A stretch of DNA of 14,726 nucleotides from contig JAYVYD010000510.1 in assembly GCA_043784605.1 (NCBI GenBank), forward strand, positions 1 through 14,726, written 5' to 3'. Position numbers and translations under genes: made by a program. This document shows positions 1 through 8,432 of this stretch, in pieces. Origin of the DNA: JANYHY01 sp043784605 (GTDB lineage: Bacteria; Myxococcota_A; Polyangia; Polyangiales; Polyangiaceae). The first letter of the stretch is position 1, and every line of letters starts with the position of its first letter. The notes below the pieces were generated by a model. That model was not told the origin of the DNA. It did not search any database and was given only the letters and a program-made list of their open reading frames with translations.

Positions 1-3000
1 AGGTTGGCGGAGCGCTTGGCCACGGCGCTGAACGAAGTGGCGGGAGAAGAGATCGCGCTCGCGCACCATGGCTCCGTCGCGCGAGAGAAGCGCGCGGCAA
101 TTGAGGACAGTCTCAAACGAGGGGATTTACGGGCGATCGTGGCGACGAGTTCGCTCGAGCTCGGCATCGACATGGGGGCCGTCGATCTCGTGATTCAGGT
201 CGAGGCGCCGCCATCCATCGCGTCCGGTTTGCAGCGCGTCGGGCGAGCGAGCCATCAAGTGGGTGGCGTACCCGAAGCGATGATACTGCCGAAGCACCGC
301 GCGGATCTGCTGGCAGCGACGGCGGCGGCGGAGGGCATGCGAGAGGGCGACGTGGAGCCGACGGCCGTGCTCCGCAACCCGCTCGACGTGCTCGCGCAAC
401 AGATCGTCGCGATCACGTCCGCGACGCCAGAGCCCGTCGGCGTCGCGGCGCTGTATCGGATGATGCGTCAGGCATCACCCTTCCACGAGCTGCCGATCAC
501 GGCGTTCGAAGGCGTGCTCGACATGCTCAGCGGACTCTACCCATCCGACGCCTTCGCGGAGCTGCGTGCGCGCGTCACGTGGGACCGCACGAGCGGCACG
601 GTGCAGTCTCGGCAGGGCTCGCTGCGTCTCGCGATCGCGAATGGAGGCACGATCCCCGATCGCGGATTGTATGGCGTGTTCTTGGTCGGAGGAGACGACA
701 AGAAGGGCGGCCGCAGGGTCGGTGAGCTCGACGAAGAGATGGTCTTCGAGCTGCGCGAGGGCGAAGTCTTCTTGCTGGGCGCATCTTCCTGGCGCGCCGA
801 GGAGATTACCCTCGATCGTGTGCTCGTCACACCCGCGAGCGGAGAGCCGGGAAAGATGCCGTTCTGGCACGGCGACCGCGTCGGACGCTCACGCGATCTG
901 GGTGCACGTATCGGCAAGCTGGCGCGATCACTCTCGACGCAAAAGCCGGGGGCTGCGGAGCGGTGGCTCGGCAAGGAGCACGGGCTCGACGCGAGCGCGG
1001 CGCGCAACCTCTCGGCGTACGTGCACGATCAAATGGAGGCCGCCGGAGTCGTACCGAGCGACAAGACGATCGTGGTCGAGCGCTTCATGGACGAGATCGG
1101 CGACGAGCGCGTCTGCGTGATGACCCCGTTCGGAATGAGGGTGCACGCGCCGTGGGCGATGGCAGCTCTCGCTCGCCTGCGCGCCGCGAACGCCGGCGAG
1201 CCCGACGTCGTGTGGAGCGACGACGGCATCGTGTTCCGGATCACCGCTACCGATCGACCGCCGAGCGTCGACGTGTTCTTGCCCACGCCCGAAGAGGTCG
1301 ACGAGCTGGTGAAGGACTCGCTCGCCCATTCATCCCTATTTGCATCCAGATTTCGCGAGAACGCGGCACGAGCGCTCCTCTTGCCGCGACGCATGCCGGG
1401 CAAGCGCACGCCTCTCTGGGCGCAGAGAAAGCGCGCGAGCGATTTGTTGGCCGTGGCCTCCAAGTTTCCGTCGTTCCCAATCGTGCTCGAGACGTACCGA
1501 GAGGTGCTACGCGACGTGTTCGATCTGCCGGGGCTCAAGCAGACGCTGGAGGCCGTCGTAAGGCGATCGATCAAGGTGGTCGAGCGGCGCTGCGAGACGC
1601 CTTCGCCGTTCGCACAGTCTCTTCTCTTCTCGTTCGTCGCCAACTTCATCTACGACGGCGATGCTCCTCTCGCGGAGCGGCGCGCGCACGCGCTGGCGAT
1701 CGATCACGCGCAGCTCGGTGAGCTCTTGGGAGAGGCCGAGCTGCGACAGCTCTTCGACGAGGAGCTCATCGTCGCGCACGAGCGCGTGTTGCAGCGGCTG
1801 GAGTCTCCCGCAAAGCACGCGGACGGATTGCACGATCTCCTCTTGTTCCTGGGCGATTTGTCGCTCGACGAGATTCGCGCGCGCACCACCGTCGGATTCG
1901 AGGCTTGGCTCGTGGAGCTCGAGCAGACGCGCCGCATCGCCTGGGTGAAGGTCGCCGGCGAGCGCCGAGCGGTCGCGGTGGAGGACGCGGCGCGCTATCG
2001 GGACGCGCTCGGTGCCGTGTTGCCTCGCGGCTTGCCGGACGCATTGTTGGCCAGTACGACCGGCGCTCTCGGGACCCTCGTTGCGAGGTTCGCGCGCACC
2101 CACGGACCGTTCACGATCGAGCGCGTCGCCTCGAGGCTCGGCGTGGGCGTGGATCGCGCGAGCGCGTCGGCGCGACTCCTCGTCGGCGAGGGCACGATCG
2201 TCTCGGGAGCGTTCTTGCCGGCGGGCCTTGGCATCGAACTCTGCCACAAGGACGTGCTCGCGTCTCTGCGGCGGCGCGCGCTCGCGTCTCTGCGCCGTGA
2301 GGTGGAGCCCGTGGACGAGCCGACGTTCGCTCGCTTCGTCTTGGCCTGGCAGAACGTGGATCGTCTGCGCGCGCCGACCCGAATCGGAGACCGCCGTTCG
2401 TCGGAGGAGCTCATCGCCGCGATCACACAGCTCGAAGCGTGCCCGCTCGTCGCCTCGGCGCTCGAGTCCGACGTGCTGCCGGCGCGCGTCTCGGGCTATC
2501 GCCCGTTCGACCTGGACGCACTGTGCGCTTCGGGCGCCGTCGTATGGGCGGGGGTAGAGCCGATCGGCGCGAGCGACGGTCGTGTCGCGTTCTTCCTCGC
2601 CGAGCACGAGCCACTCTTGACGAGTCCACCATCACGCGCGGACGGCGAGATCGCGGCCAAGATTCGCGAAGCGCTCGACCGCCGCGGGGCCTCGTTCTTC
2701 GTCGAGGTCGCGCGTCACGTGGGCGGGATGCAGGCGGACGTCAGACGCGCTCTCTGGGACATGATCTGGTGCGGAGAGGTGACGAACGACACCGTCGAGC
2801 CGCTTCGGGCGCTGGTGCGCGAGAGCGGCAAGCGACTCCGTCCAGGACTGCAGACGGGCCGCGAGGGTCGATACTCGCTTCGCGAACGACGCTGGGAGAA
2901 GCTGGCGACCGACACCGAGCGACGCGCCGCACTCGCGCGAACGCTGCTCGATCGCTACGGCATCGTGACGAGAGACGTGGCGGTCGCAGAGTCGTTGCCC

Positions 3001-3585
3001 GGAGGATTCGGCGCGGTCTACGAGGTGTACAAGGCGATGGAAGACGCGGGCCGTGTGCGCCGCGGATACTTCGCCGAAGGTCGCGGCGGAGCTCAGTTCG
3101 CGCTCTCGGGTGCAGCCGATCGATTGCGCTCTATGCGATCCACCGAAGGCGATGAAGAGACGCCTCGTGGACTCTGGCTAGCGGCGACCGATCCCGCCAA
3201 TCCATATGGCGCGCTGCTGCCGTGGCCACAGACGCCGTCGGACGTTCGACCCCAGCGCGCGGCCGGCGCGCATGTGATCATCCACCAAGGGAGGCTCGTG
3301 GGCTTCGTCGGACGCGGCAACGACGCGCTGCTCACGTTCCTGCCGGTCTCCGACCCGGAGCGAGCGGCCTGTGCGCGCGCTCTCGCGAGGGCGCTCGCCG
3401 ATCGCGTCGACCTGGGCTACCGGCGGGCATGGCTGATCGCGTCTGTGGATCGCGCGTCGCCCGCCGACACGGCCTTGGGCCCTGCCCTCGCCGCGGAGGG
3501 CTTCGTGCTCTCGAGCCGCGGCTGGCAGAAGCGACGAACGCTGGGTCGAGGTGAGCACCCGCCGATGGAGGGAGAGTCAACGTGA
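1..3585 (+). CDS. lhr: Lhr-type ATP-dependent DNA helicase, C-terminal part (5' end outside window)
   Basis: The frame is open at base 1, so the gene starts upstream; about 1194 codons are present, against roughly 1400-1600 residues in the family. Counting from the TTG at base 4, helicase motifs of the second RecA domain are visible: AHHGS at 20-24, ATSSLELGID (motif V) at 47-56 and QRVGRA (motif VI) at 77-82. The winged-helix and Lhr-core segments follow, including the family signatures GGTIPDRGLYGVFL, GELDEEMVFE and FLLGASSWRAEEIT. The long C-terminal Lhr-CTD-like part ends in an ALLPWPQTPSD region. The Walker A and DEAD-box motifs of RecA1 must lie upstream. Lhr proteins are 3'-to-5' single-strand DNA translocases and helicases linked to DNA repair in bacteria. 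The stop codon overlaps the next gene's GTG start by four bases. Function as a repair helicase is by family; the specific lesion pathway is unknown. Confidence 0.95.
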   Translation, partial: RLAERLATALNEVAGEEIALAHHGSVAREKRAAIEDSLKRGDLRAIVATSSLELGIDMGAVDLVIQVEAPPSIASGLQRVGRASHQVGGVPEAMILPKHRADLLAATAAAEGMREGDVEPTAVLRNPLDVLAQQIVAITSATPEPVGVAALYRMMRQASPFHELPITAFEGVLDMLSGLYPSDAFAELRARVTWDRTSGTVQSRQGSLRLAIANGGTIPDRGLYGVFLVGGDDKKGGRRVGELDEEMVFELREGEVFLLGASSWRAEEITLDRVLVTPASGEPGKMPFWHGDRVGRSRDLGARIGKLARSLSTQKPGAAERWLGKEHGLDASAARNLSAYVHDQMEAAGVVPSDKTIVVERFMDEIGDERVCVMTPFGMRVHAPWAMAALARLRAANAGEPDVVWSDDGIVFRITATDRPPSVDVFLPTPEEVDELVKDSLAHSSLFASRFRENAARALLLPRRMPGKRTPLWAQRKRASDLLAVASKFPSFPIVLETYREVLRDVFDLPGLKQTLEAVVRRSIKVVERRCETPSPFAQSLLFSFVANFIYDGDAPLAERRAHALAIDHAQLGELLGEAELRQLFDEELIVAHERVLQRLESPAKHADGLHDLLLFLGDLSLDEIRARTTVGFEAWLVELEQTRRIAWVKVAGERRAVAVEDAARYRDALGAVLPRGLPDALLASTTGALGTLVARFARTHGPFTIERVASRLGVGVDRASASARLLVGEGTIVSGAFLPAGLGIELCHKDVLASLRRRALASLRREVEPVDEPTFARFVLAWQNVDRLRAPTRIGDRRSSEELIAAITQLEACPLVASALESDVLPARVSGYRPFDLDALCASGAVVWAGVEPIGASDGRVAFFLAEHEPLLTSPPSRADGEIAAKIREALDRRGASFFVEVARHVGGMQADVRRALWDMIWCGEVTNDTVEPLRALVRESGKRLRPGLQTGREGRYSLRERRWEKLATDTERRAALARTLLDRYGIVTRDVAVAESLPGGFGAVYEVYKAMEDAGRVRRGYFAEGRGGAQFALSGAADRLRSMRSTEGDEETPRGLWLAATDPANPYGALLPWPQTPSDVRPQRAAGAHVIIHQGRLVGFVGRGNDALLTFLPVSDPERAACARALARALADRVDLGYRRAWLIASVDRASPADTALGPALAAEGFVLSSRGWQKRRTLGRGEHPPMEGEST

Positions 3586-4109
3586 ACCGAGCGGAAGACT
3601 TCGTCGGCCAGATCAAGCGCGAGTTCCCGTCGTTCGCGATCCTCTACAAGCGCGGTAGCCGCTTGCAGCGCGCCATCCACATAACCCTCGCGATCATCAC
3701 GCTCGGCGGGATGAAAACCTACGGCACGCAGTATCACACCGTGCTGTTCGGCAAGCTCTGGGTCCCCGACTCGTGGGACCGCATGAACGACACCGACAAG
3801 ATCATCTTGCTCCGGCACGAGCGGGTGCATCTTCGCCAACGTGCACGCATGGGCGATGTCGGGATGGGATTGATGTATCTGATCCCTATTTTTCCCCTGT
3901 TTTTGGCCTACGGACGCGCACGCATCGAATGGGAGGCGTACACGGAGACCATACGCGCGACGCACGAGCTCCTTGGGCCTGGGCACGCCAAGATGCTGAA
4001 GGGCGCGATCGTCTCGCGCTTCACCGGCCCCGACTATGGCTGGATGTGGCCGTTCCCGAAGACCGTGGGGCGCTGGTTCGACGAGGTGATCGAGTCGCTC
4101 GAAGCCTGA
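3582..4109 (+). CDS. Small HExxH putative zinc metallopeptidase, membrane-associated
   Basis: A 175-residue protein starting at a GTG that overlaps the helicase stop (GTGA), implying coupled translation. It contains HERVH at 79-83, an HExxH zinc-binding and catalytic motif. A hydrophobic stretch at about 94-110 (GLMYLIPIFPLFLAY) follows, then RIEWEAY at 114-120. An acidic residue in that ExEAY-like segment (E116 or E118) is the natural third zinc ligand, as in gluzincins of the M48/M56 style, where a membrane helix lies between HExxH and the glutamate. Another moderately hydrophobic segment is at 31-42. It has no signal peptide. It does not match a named family I can be sure of. Its substrate is unknown, and the link to Lhr rests only on the gene overlap. 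A non-catalytic zinc protein is an alternative. Confidence 0.7.
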   Translation: MNRAEDFVGQIKREFPSFAILYKRGSRLQRAIHITLAIITLGGMKTYGTQYHTVLFGKLWVPDSWDRMNDTDKIILLRHERVHLRQRARMGDVGMGLMYLIPIFPLFLAYGRARIEWEAYTETIRATHELLGPGHAKMLKGAIVSRFTGPDYGWMWPFPKTVGRWFDEVIESLEA

Positions 4110-4155
4110 CCTTGGAGTTTGCCGCGGACCCGATCCGTGATAGGCCCAGGCTCGC

Positions 4156-4932
4156 ATGTCGGTGTCTCTCGCACTACACGACAAAATCGCGATCGTCACC
4201 GGCGGAAGCCGCGGCATTGGCGAAGCGATCACCCGTGCGTTCGTCGAAGCTGGCGCCAAGGTCGTCATCGCGTCGCGGAAGATCGACGGAGTCCGCGCGG
4301 TCGCCGAGGCCATCAACGCGACGACTCCAGGAGCCGTGCATGCGATCGCGGCGCACACCGGCAAAGAGGAAGACTGCAAGCGCATCGTCGCGGAGGCCGT
4401 CGCTACGTTCGGCAAGGTCGACGTGCTCGTCAACAACGCCGCGACCAACCCGCACTTCGGACCCACCCTCGATATCGAGATGGGAGCTTGGGACAAGACG
4501 TTCGAAGTGAACCTCAAAGGCTATTTCTGGATGATGCGCGAGGTCGCTCACCACCTTCGCAAGCGTGAGGCGCCAGGCTCTTTCATCAACATTGCCAGCG
4601 TCGCCGGGCTGCGCGGTTCACCGCTTCAAGGCGCGTACGGGGCCACGAAGGCCGCCGTGATCTCGCTGACCCAGACGCTCTCTTACGAGCTTGGCTCGAA
4701 CAAGATCCGCGTGAACGCGATCGCGCCGGGCTTCGTCGACACGCGCCTCGCGGCCGCCATCATGCAGAGCGACGAGCTCGTCGCGCGCATCAACGCCCAG
4801 ACGGGGCTTCATCGTCACGCACAGCCCGAAGAGATGGCCGGAGCCGCGATTTACCTGGCGAGCGACGCCTCGAGCTACATGACCGGTCACACCCTCGTGG
4901 TGGACGGCGGTCTCACGCAGACTCTCGTCTGA
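4156..4932 (+). CDS. Short-chain dehydrogenase/reductase (classical SDR, FabG-like)
   Basis: A 258-residue classical SDR of normal length. The Rossmann nucleotide-binding motif TGGSRGIG is at 15-22 and NNAA at 93-96. The catalytic set is complete: N119 (FEVNLKG), S148 (NIASVAG), Y161 and K165 (YGATK). PGFVDT follows the active site and the C-terminus carries the usual DGG signature. SRK at 40-42, after the second beta strand, places Arg41 where NADP(H)-preferring SDRs carry a basic residue, so NADP(H) is the likelier cofactor (inference). SDRs oxidise or reduce hydroxyl/keto groups of small substrates in the cytoplasm; the substrate here cannot be read from the sequence. It lies 46 bases after the HExxH gene with no strong Shine-Dalgarno sequence visible before the ATG. 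The annotation as a 3-oxoacyl-ACP reductase or glucose dehydrogenase is possible but not supported over others. Confidence 0.93.
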   Translation: MSVSLALHDKIAIVTGGSRGIGEAITRAFVEAGAKVVIASRKIDGVRAVAEAINATTPGAVHAIAAHTGKEEDCKRIVAEAVATFGKVDVLVNNAATNPHFGPTLDIEMGAWDKTFEVNLKGYFWMMREVAHHLRKREAPGSFINIASVAGLRGSPLQGAYGATKAAVISLTQTLSYELGSNKIRVNAIAPGFVDTRLAAAIMQSDELVARINAQTGLHRHAQPEEMAGAAIYLASDASSYMTGHTLVVDGGLTQTLV

Positions 4933-4936
4933 TCGA

Positions 4937-4954
4937 GCGCATCATAATGAGCGC
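4937..4954. promoter_or_regulatory. Imperfect dyad in the gap before the kinase gene; possible operator
   Basis: The 81-base gap between the SDR and the kinase holds an inverted repeat: GCGC, then TCAT-A-ATGA, then GCGC, with one unpaired A in the left arm. The one-base centre makes an RNA hairpin poor and a DNA-binding dyad more likely. A TATGAT hexamer at 4968-4973 could be a -10 element, but no matching -35 is visible. No known regulator is implied. Confidence 0.25.
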
Positions 4955-5013
4955 GACCGTTTTCAACTATGATGGCCATTTGTTTTTGATGGGAGAGCAG
5001 GTCTAGCGGCGCC

Positions 5014-6510
5014 ATGGGGTACGAATCGGGCCAGGTCGTAGCGGGGAAATACCGCTTGAGCCGGCTGCTCGGACAGGGCGGCATGGCCTCGGTGTGGGCC
5101 GCGACCAACGTCTTCACAGAGCGCCAGTGCGCCGTGAAGTTCTTGCTCGAGAGCGTGAGCAAGAGCCCGGAGGCGTCGAGGCGCTTCTTGATGGAGGGCA
5201 AGATCAGCGGCCGCGTCCAGCACCCGAACGTCATCGACGTCATGGACGTCGGCCAGACCGAGAATGGCGCGCTCTTCATCGTCATGGAGCTGCTCAACGG
5301 CGTGTCGCTCGAGACGGCGATCCGACGGCAGAATCCGCCGATGAGCGTCTACGAGTTCGTCGGCATCATGCTCGACGTCGCGCGCGCCCTCTTGGCGGCC
5401 CACCGCGGCGGCGTCGTGCACCGCGATCTCAAGCCTTCGAACATCTATCTCCACAAAGATCGCGAGGGCATCGCGGTCCCGAAGGTCTTGGATTTCGGCG
5501 TGAGCAAATTCTTCACGGACGACGACCGCGATCAGTCGCTCACGATCGCGGGCACGGTGCTCGGCTCGCCGCTCTACATGAGTCCGGAGCAGGCCATGGG
5601 CGCGATCGACGTGGACCACCGAACGGACGTGTTCGCGTTCGGCGCCATCTTGTTCGAGGCGCTGTGCGGCTTCCGCTGCTTCGACGCGCCGAACTTCAAC
5701 GCACTCATCGTCGCGATCGCGACGCAACAGCCCAAGCGCATCGACGACTATGCGCCGCACCTCCCCGAGATTCTGCGCGCCGTCGCGCGAGACTGCCTCG
5801 TAACCGAGCGCACCGTGCGCATCCAGAACATGGAGGTCGTCATCGAGCGCCTCGCCGCGGTGCTGCCCACGCTGGAGTCCTCGATCCTGCGCTTGCCTAC
5901 GCCCATCAACGGCCCAGGCCCGCAGACCGATCCGGAGGCGACCAGCGCGATGCCTGCCGTCGTGCGGCCGAGCGATCGACCGCCGCCGATGGACACGTCG
6001 GCGCACAGCCCGGCGACCGGATTCGCGGCTCCACCGACGTCGAATCGGCAGCACGCACCGCCGATCATGATGTTCGTCGGCGCGGGAGTGATCTTCGCGT
6101 CGATGCTCGTCGTGATCGTGATTTTGGTCGTCGTCGCGCGCAATCGACAGGCGCCGAAGGTGATCGCGAGCCCGAGCCCGACCGCCGCGGCCTCCACGAG
6201 TCCGACCGCCACGTTCGAGCTCGGATCGGACACGCCCGTGATCAACGTCGACTCGCTCCCGTCTGCGGCGACCTCCAAGCCCGCCACGGTGCAGAAGGGT
6301 ACCGGCAAGCTGTGGATCAGCGCGGCGCCTGGCTGGTGCAATGTGACGGTGGACGGCAAGGCGCAAGGCGCGACACCCGTCACCGACATCGATTTGCCGT
6401 CCGGTTCACACTCCGTCAAGTGCGTGTCCGCTAGCGGCAAGACCGAATCAATCGCCGTGCAGATCTACGCAAGCGGCACGACCAAGCACAAATTCAACGT
6501 CGACCCGTGA
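5014..6510 (+). CDS. Transmembrane Ser/Thr protein kinase with C-terminal PEGA domain
   Basis: A 498-residue PknB-type kinase. The kinase domain spans about 13-285: glycine loop GQGGMASV at 20-27, ATP-anchoring Lys42 in AVK, catalytic loop HRDLKPSN at 136-143, DFG at 160-162 and MSPEQ (the APE equivalent) at 189-193. All catalytic residues are intact. HRD with Arg at 137 suggests activation by phosphorylation of the activation loop. A Pro/Ser/Thr-rich linker leads to one transmembrane helix at about 352-375. An extracytoplasmic region follows and ends in a PEGA-type domain from about 431 (KLWISAAPGWCNVTVDGK...ATPVTDIDLPSGSH). PEGA domains are beta-sandwich modules common in surface-associated or sensor proteins. 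The ATG at 5014 has only a distant GGGAG (4991-4995). The stop overlaps the next gene's GTG, so the two are probably co-translated. The input signal and substrates are unknown. Confidence 0.95.
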   Translation: MGYESGQVVAGKYRLSRLLGQGGMASVWAATNVFTERQCAVKFLLESVSKSPEASRRFLMEGKISGRVQHPNVIDVMDVGQTENGALFIVMELLNGVSLETAIRRQNPPMSVYEFVGIMLDVARALLAAHRGGVVHRDLKPSNIYLHKDREGIAVPKVLDFGVSKFFTDDDRDQSLTIAGTVLGSPLYMSPEQAMGAIDVDHRTDVFAFGAILFEALCGFRCFDAPNFNALIVAIATQQPKRIDDYAPHLPEILRAVARDCLVTERTVRIQNMEVVIERLAAVLPTLESSILRLPTPINGPGPQTDPEATSAMPAVVRPSDRPPPMDTSAHSPATGFAAPPTSNRQHAPPIMMFVGAGVIFASMLVVIVILVVVARNRQAPKVIASPSPTAAASTSPTATFELGSDTPVINVDSLPSAATSKPATVQKGTGKLWISAAPGWCNVTVDGKAQGATPVTDIDLPSGSHSVKCVSASGKTESIAVQIYASGTTKHKFNVDP

Positions 6511-7622
6511 GGCGAGCGGTCGCCGCGATCGCGATGATCGTCGCGTGCTCGTCGTCGCGCCTCACTCCGAAGGCGCTCTTGACGCCTGCCGTGCCTGACG
6601 CTTCGAAGGTCGAAGACGCCGCGCCGCTCGACGCTGACCTCGCAGACTCTGCCCCGACGATGGTTGATGCGTCATCCGAAACCGAGGAGCCCGACGATCC
6701 GATGGCGCTCCACAAGGAGACCGAGCACGAGCTGCTCGCGCTGTTCACGGTGCTCGACTTTTCTCCCGATCAATACAAGACCGTGCGGCCCGACCTGTTC
6801 ACGAACCGAGTGGTCGGACCGGTGCGGCAGCGCATGAATCAAGGCAACAAGACGCGCGCGCACCACTCGATCGGCAAGCGTGCATGCCTGCGCGGGCTGG
6901 AGGGCGTCGTCGTGCAGACGGACGAGCAGCGGCAGCGGTGCGGCGCGCCGAACATGGTGCCGGTGTTTCGCAATGGCGACCCGAAGACCGCGGCCTACTG
7001 CATCGACGTCTTCGAGTTCCCCAACCAGCCGTGCGAGCTGCCGTTCGTGTGGACCGCGCCGACGCACGCTCAGACGATGTGCAATCTACAAGGAAAACGC
7101 CTCTGCTCGGACAAGGAGTGGAACCTGGCGTGCCGAGGAGATCCGACGGGAGGCGCCGATCGCCTCTACGCGTACGGCGACTCGCTCGATCTGTCGATCT
7201 GCACCACGCACAAGGCGCGCATCAACAAGTGCGACCCTCGCACGCTCGAGGGCGCGTGGGACACGTGCGGCACCGACACCGAGCCGAGTGGTTCGGCGCC
7301 TCAGTGCCGCTCACGCTTCGGCGTGTTCGACCAACATGGCAACGTCGCCGAGGTGATGACGCGCAGGGAGGACGACGGAAAGGTCGTGACTCAACTCAAG
7401 GGCAGCGCGTTCTTCTACAAAGACGTCTCGCAGCTCTCGAACGCCGAATACCTCCGAGCGGCGCAGGCGCACGAGACCCTCCCTCCACCTCGCACGGACG
7501 TGGAGACGTACCCAGACCACTGCAACTACGATCCGCGCTGGCACGTCGAGCCGATCGAGAGCGCGTGGCATGTGAACTATCACCTCGGTTTTCGCTGCTG
7601 CAAAACCATCTCGCCCCAATGA
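6507..7622 (+). CDS. SUMF1/FGE-fold lipoprotein, probably not a formylglycine generator
   Basis: A 371-residue protein beginning at a GTG inside the kinase stop (GTGA). A short signal peptide ends in IVAC with lipidation Cys14, so it should be an envelope lipoprotein. Residues 15-60 are an acidic Ala/Ser-rich linker. The SUMF1/FGE-sulfatase fold follows from about 140: AYCIDVFEFPN, GKRLCSDKEWNLAC at 196-209, GVFDQHGNVAEV at 272-283 and a final LGFRCC at 360-365. In true formylglycine-generating enzymes the strand before GFR carries GGS and two active-site cysteines. Here the equivalent segment reads LKGSAFFYKDV and has no such cysteine pair. A structural or binding role is therefore more likely than sulfatase activation. 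Co-translation with the kinase suggests it works with the kinase's extracytoplasmic PEGA end (inference). Confidence 0.85.
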   Translation: MRRAVAAIAMIVACSSSRLTPKALLTPAVPDASKVEDAAPLDADLADSAPTMVDASSETEEPDDPMALHKETEHELLALFTVLDFSPDQYKTVRPDLFTNRVVGPVRQRMNQGNKTRAHHSIGKRACLRGLEGVVVQTDEQRQRCGAPNMVPVFRNGDPKTAAYCIDVFEFPNQPCELPFVWTAPTHAQTMCNLQGKRLCSDKEWNLACRGDPTGGADRLYAYGDSLDLSICTTHKARINKCDPRTLEGAWDTCGTDTEPSGSAPQCRSRFGVFDQHGNVAEVMTRREDDGKVVTQLKGSAFFYKDVSQLSNAEYLRAAQAHETLPPPRTDVETYPDHCNYDPRWHVEPIESAWHVNYHLGFRCCKTISPQ

Positions 7623-7630
7623 CGTAGAGT

Positions 7631-7635
7631 AGGAG
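7631..7635 (+). promoter_or_regulatory. Shine-Dalgarno AGGAG with start-site ambiguity for the HvfC-like gene
   Basis: AGGAG lies only two bases before the GTG at 7638, too close for normal initiation. Two further in-frame starts exist: TTG at 7647 (11 bases away) and ATG at 7659 (23 bases away). The TTG has the most normal spacing. The GTG is kept because a few residues before the conserved N-terminal helix are typical of the family. Confidence 0.45.
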
Positions 7636-7637
7636 AC

Positions 7638-8432
7638 GTGGACTCCTTGATTCAACGTATGCTCGCAGACGCGTGCTTTCGGCGCGATGCGGGAGAAGAC
7701 ATCGCGCGCGATTTCGCCGCGTACCTGGATGCGCGTGGCGTGACCGGCGAAGAGCGCGAGGCGATGCTCTCCTCGCCTCAACGACTCACAATCTACAGAC
7801 GCCTGGTGCGCAACTCGCTGGAGGGCGTGACGTACAAGCTCTTGCCGCGAACGCGCGCGCGGATGGGTGAGGCGTTCGACGAGAGCTTCGCCGCCTTCCT
7901 CGAGGAGCGCGGGCCGCGAACGCATTTCCTGAAGGACGTGCCGTCCGAGTTCTTGTCGTGGGTACAAGAGCGTTGGAAGAGCGACGCCTCGGTGCGCCCT
8001 TATCTGCTCGATCTCGCGCACTACGAGCTCGCTCATTTCGAGATCGGATCGATGCCTCGGGTCGGCGAGGCGCGCGATCTGGCGGACGTGGCGCTCGATC
8101 GTCCGCTCGCGTTCTCGTCGGTGGCTCGCCTGATGCGAGTCTCGGCAGCGGTGCAGCTGCTCGGTGAGGACACGGACGCGGAGCCCGAGGCGCGAGCCTG
8201 TGCCCTGTTGCTCTATCGCGACGATGCTCACGCGGTTCGTGTCCTCGAGCTCGGCTCGCTCGCCTACGAAGCGCTCGCGCTGATGTTCGACGGAGTACCG
8301 CTGGGCGAGGCCGTGCAGGGCGCCAGCCTGGCTACGAAGGTCGAGCTGACAGACGACTTGCTCGCGCAGTTCGCGACGCTACTGGCCGACTTGGGCGAGC
8401 GCGGCGTGCTCCTCGGAGCGCGGGCACACTGA
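7638..8432 (+). CDS. HvfC/BufC-like (DUF2063) partner protein of MNIO RiPP enzymes
   Basis: A 264-residue cytoplasmic protein, normal length for DUF2063. The N-terminal helical domain holds the characteristic RLTIYRRLVRNSLEGV at 49-64, then LLPRTRARMGEAFDESFAAFL at 68-88 and YLLDLAHYELAH further on. The C-terminal half has the second-domain pattern: ALLLYRDDAHAVRVLELG, then a helical end with LGEAVQGA and a terminal LADLGERGVLLGA. In Hvf and bufferin systems this protein binds the precursor leader and the DUF692/MNIO enzyme and is needed for modification. The neighbouring convergent MNIO gene agrees with that role. It lies 15 bases after the SUMF1-fold gene on the same strand, so it may be transcribed with the kinase operon. 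Its last 54 bases overlap the 3' end of the MNIO gene on the other strand. An older 'putative DNA-binding domain' label for this family should not be relied on. Confidence 0.82.
   Translation: MDSLIQRMLADACFRRDAGEDIARDFAAYLDARGVTGEEREAMLSSPQRLTIYRRLVRNSLEGVTYKLLPRTRARMGEAFDESFAAFLEERGPRTHFLKDVPSEFLSWVQERWKSDASVRPYLLDLAHYELAHFEIGSMPRVGEARDLADVALDRPLAFSSVARLMRVSAAVQLLGEDTDAEPEARACALLLYRDDAHAVRVLELGSLAYEALALMFDGVPLGEAVQGASLATKVELTDDLLAQFATLLADLGERGVLLGARAH

Noticed and set aside
1507..2607. Long minus-strand reading frame opposite the Lhr helicase
   Set aside because: Arg/Glu-rich composition with no family motif, and the plus strand is unambiguously Lhr. It is a high-GC antisense shadow.
4947..5006. 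19-residue open frame in the leader of the kinase gene
   Set aside because: No ribosome-binding site and it overlaps the dyad; too short to support as a leader peptide.
4963..6366. 467-codon minus-strand frame opposite the kinase
   Set aside because: His/Arg/Asp-rich translation without domains; the kinase frame has all catalytic motifs.
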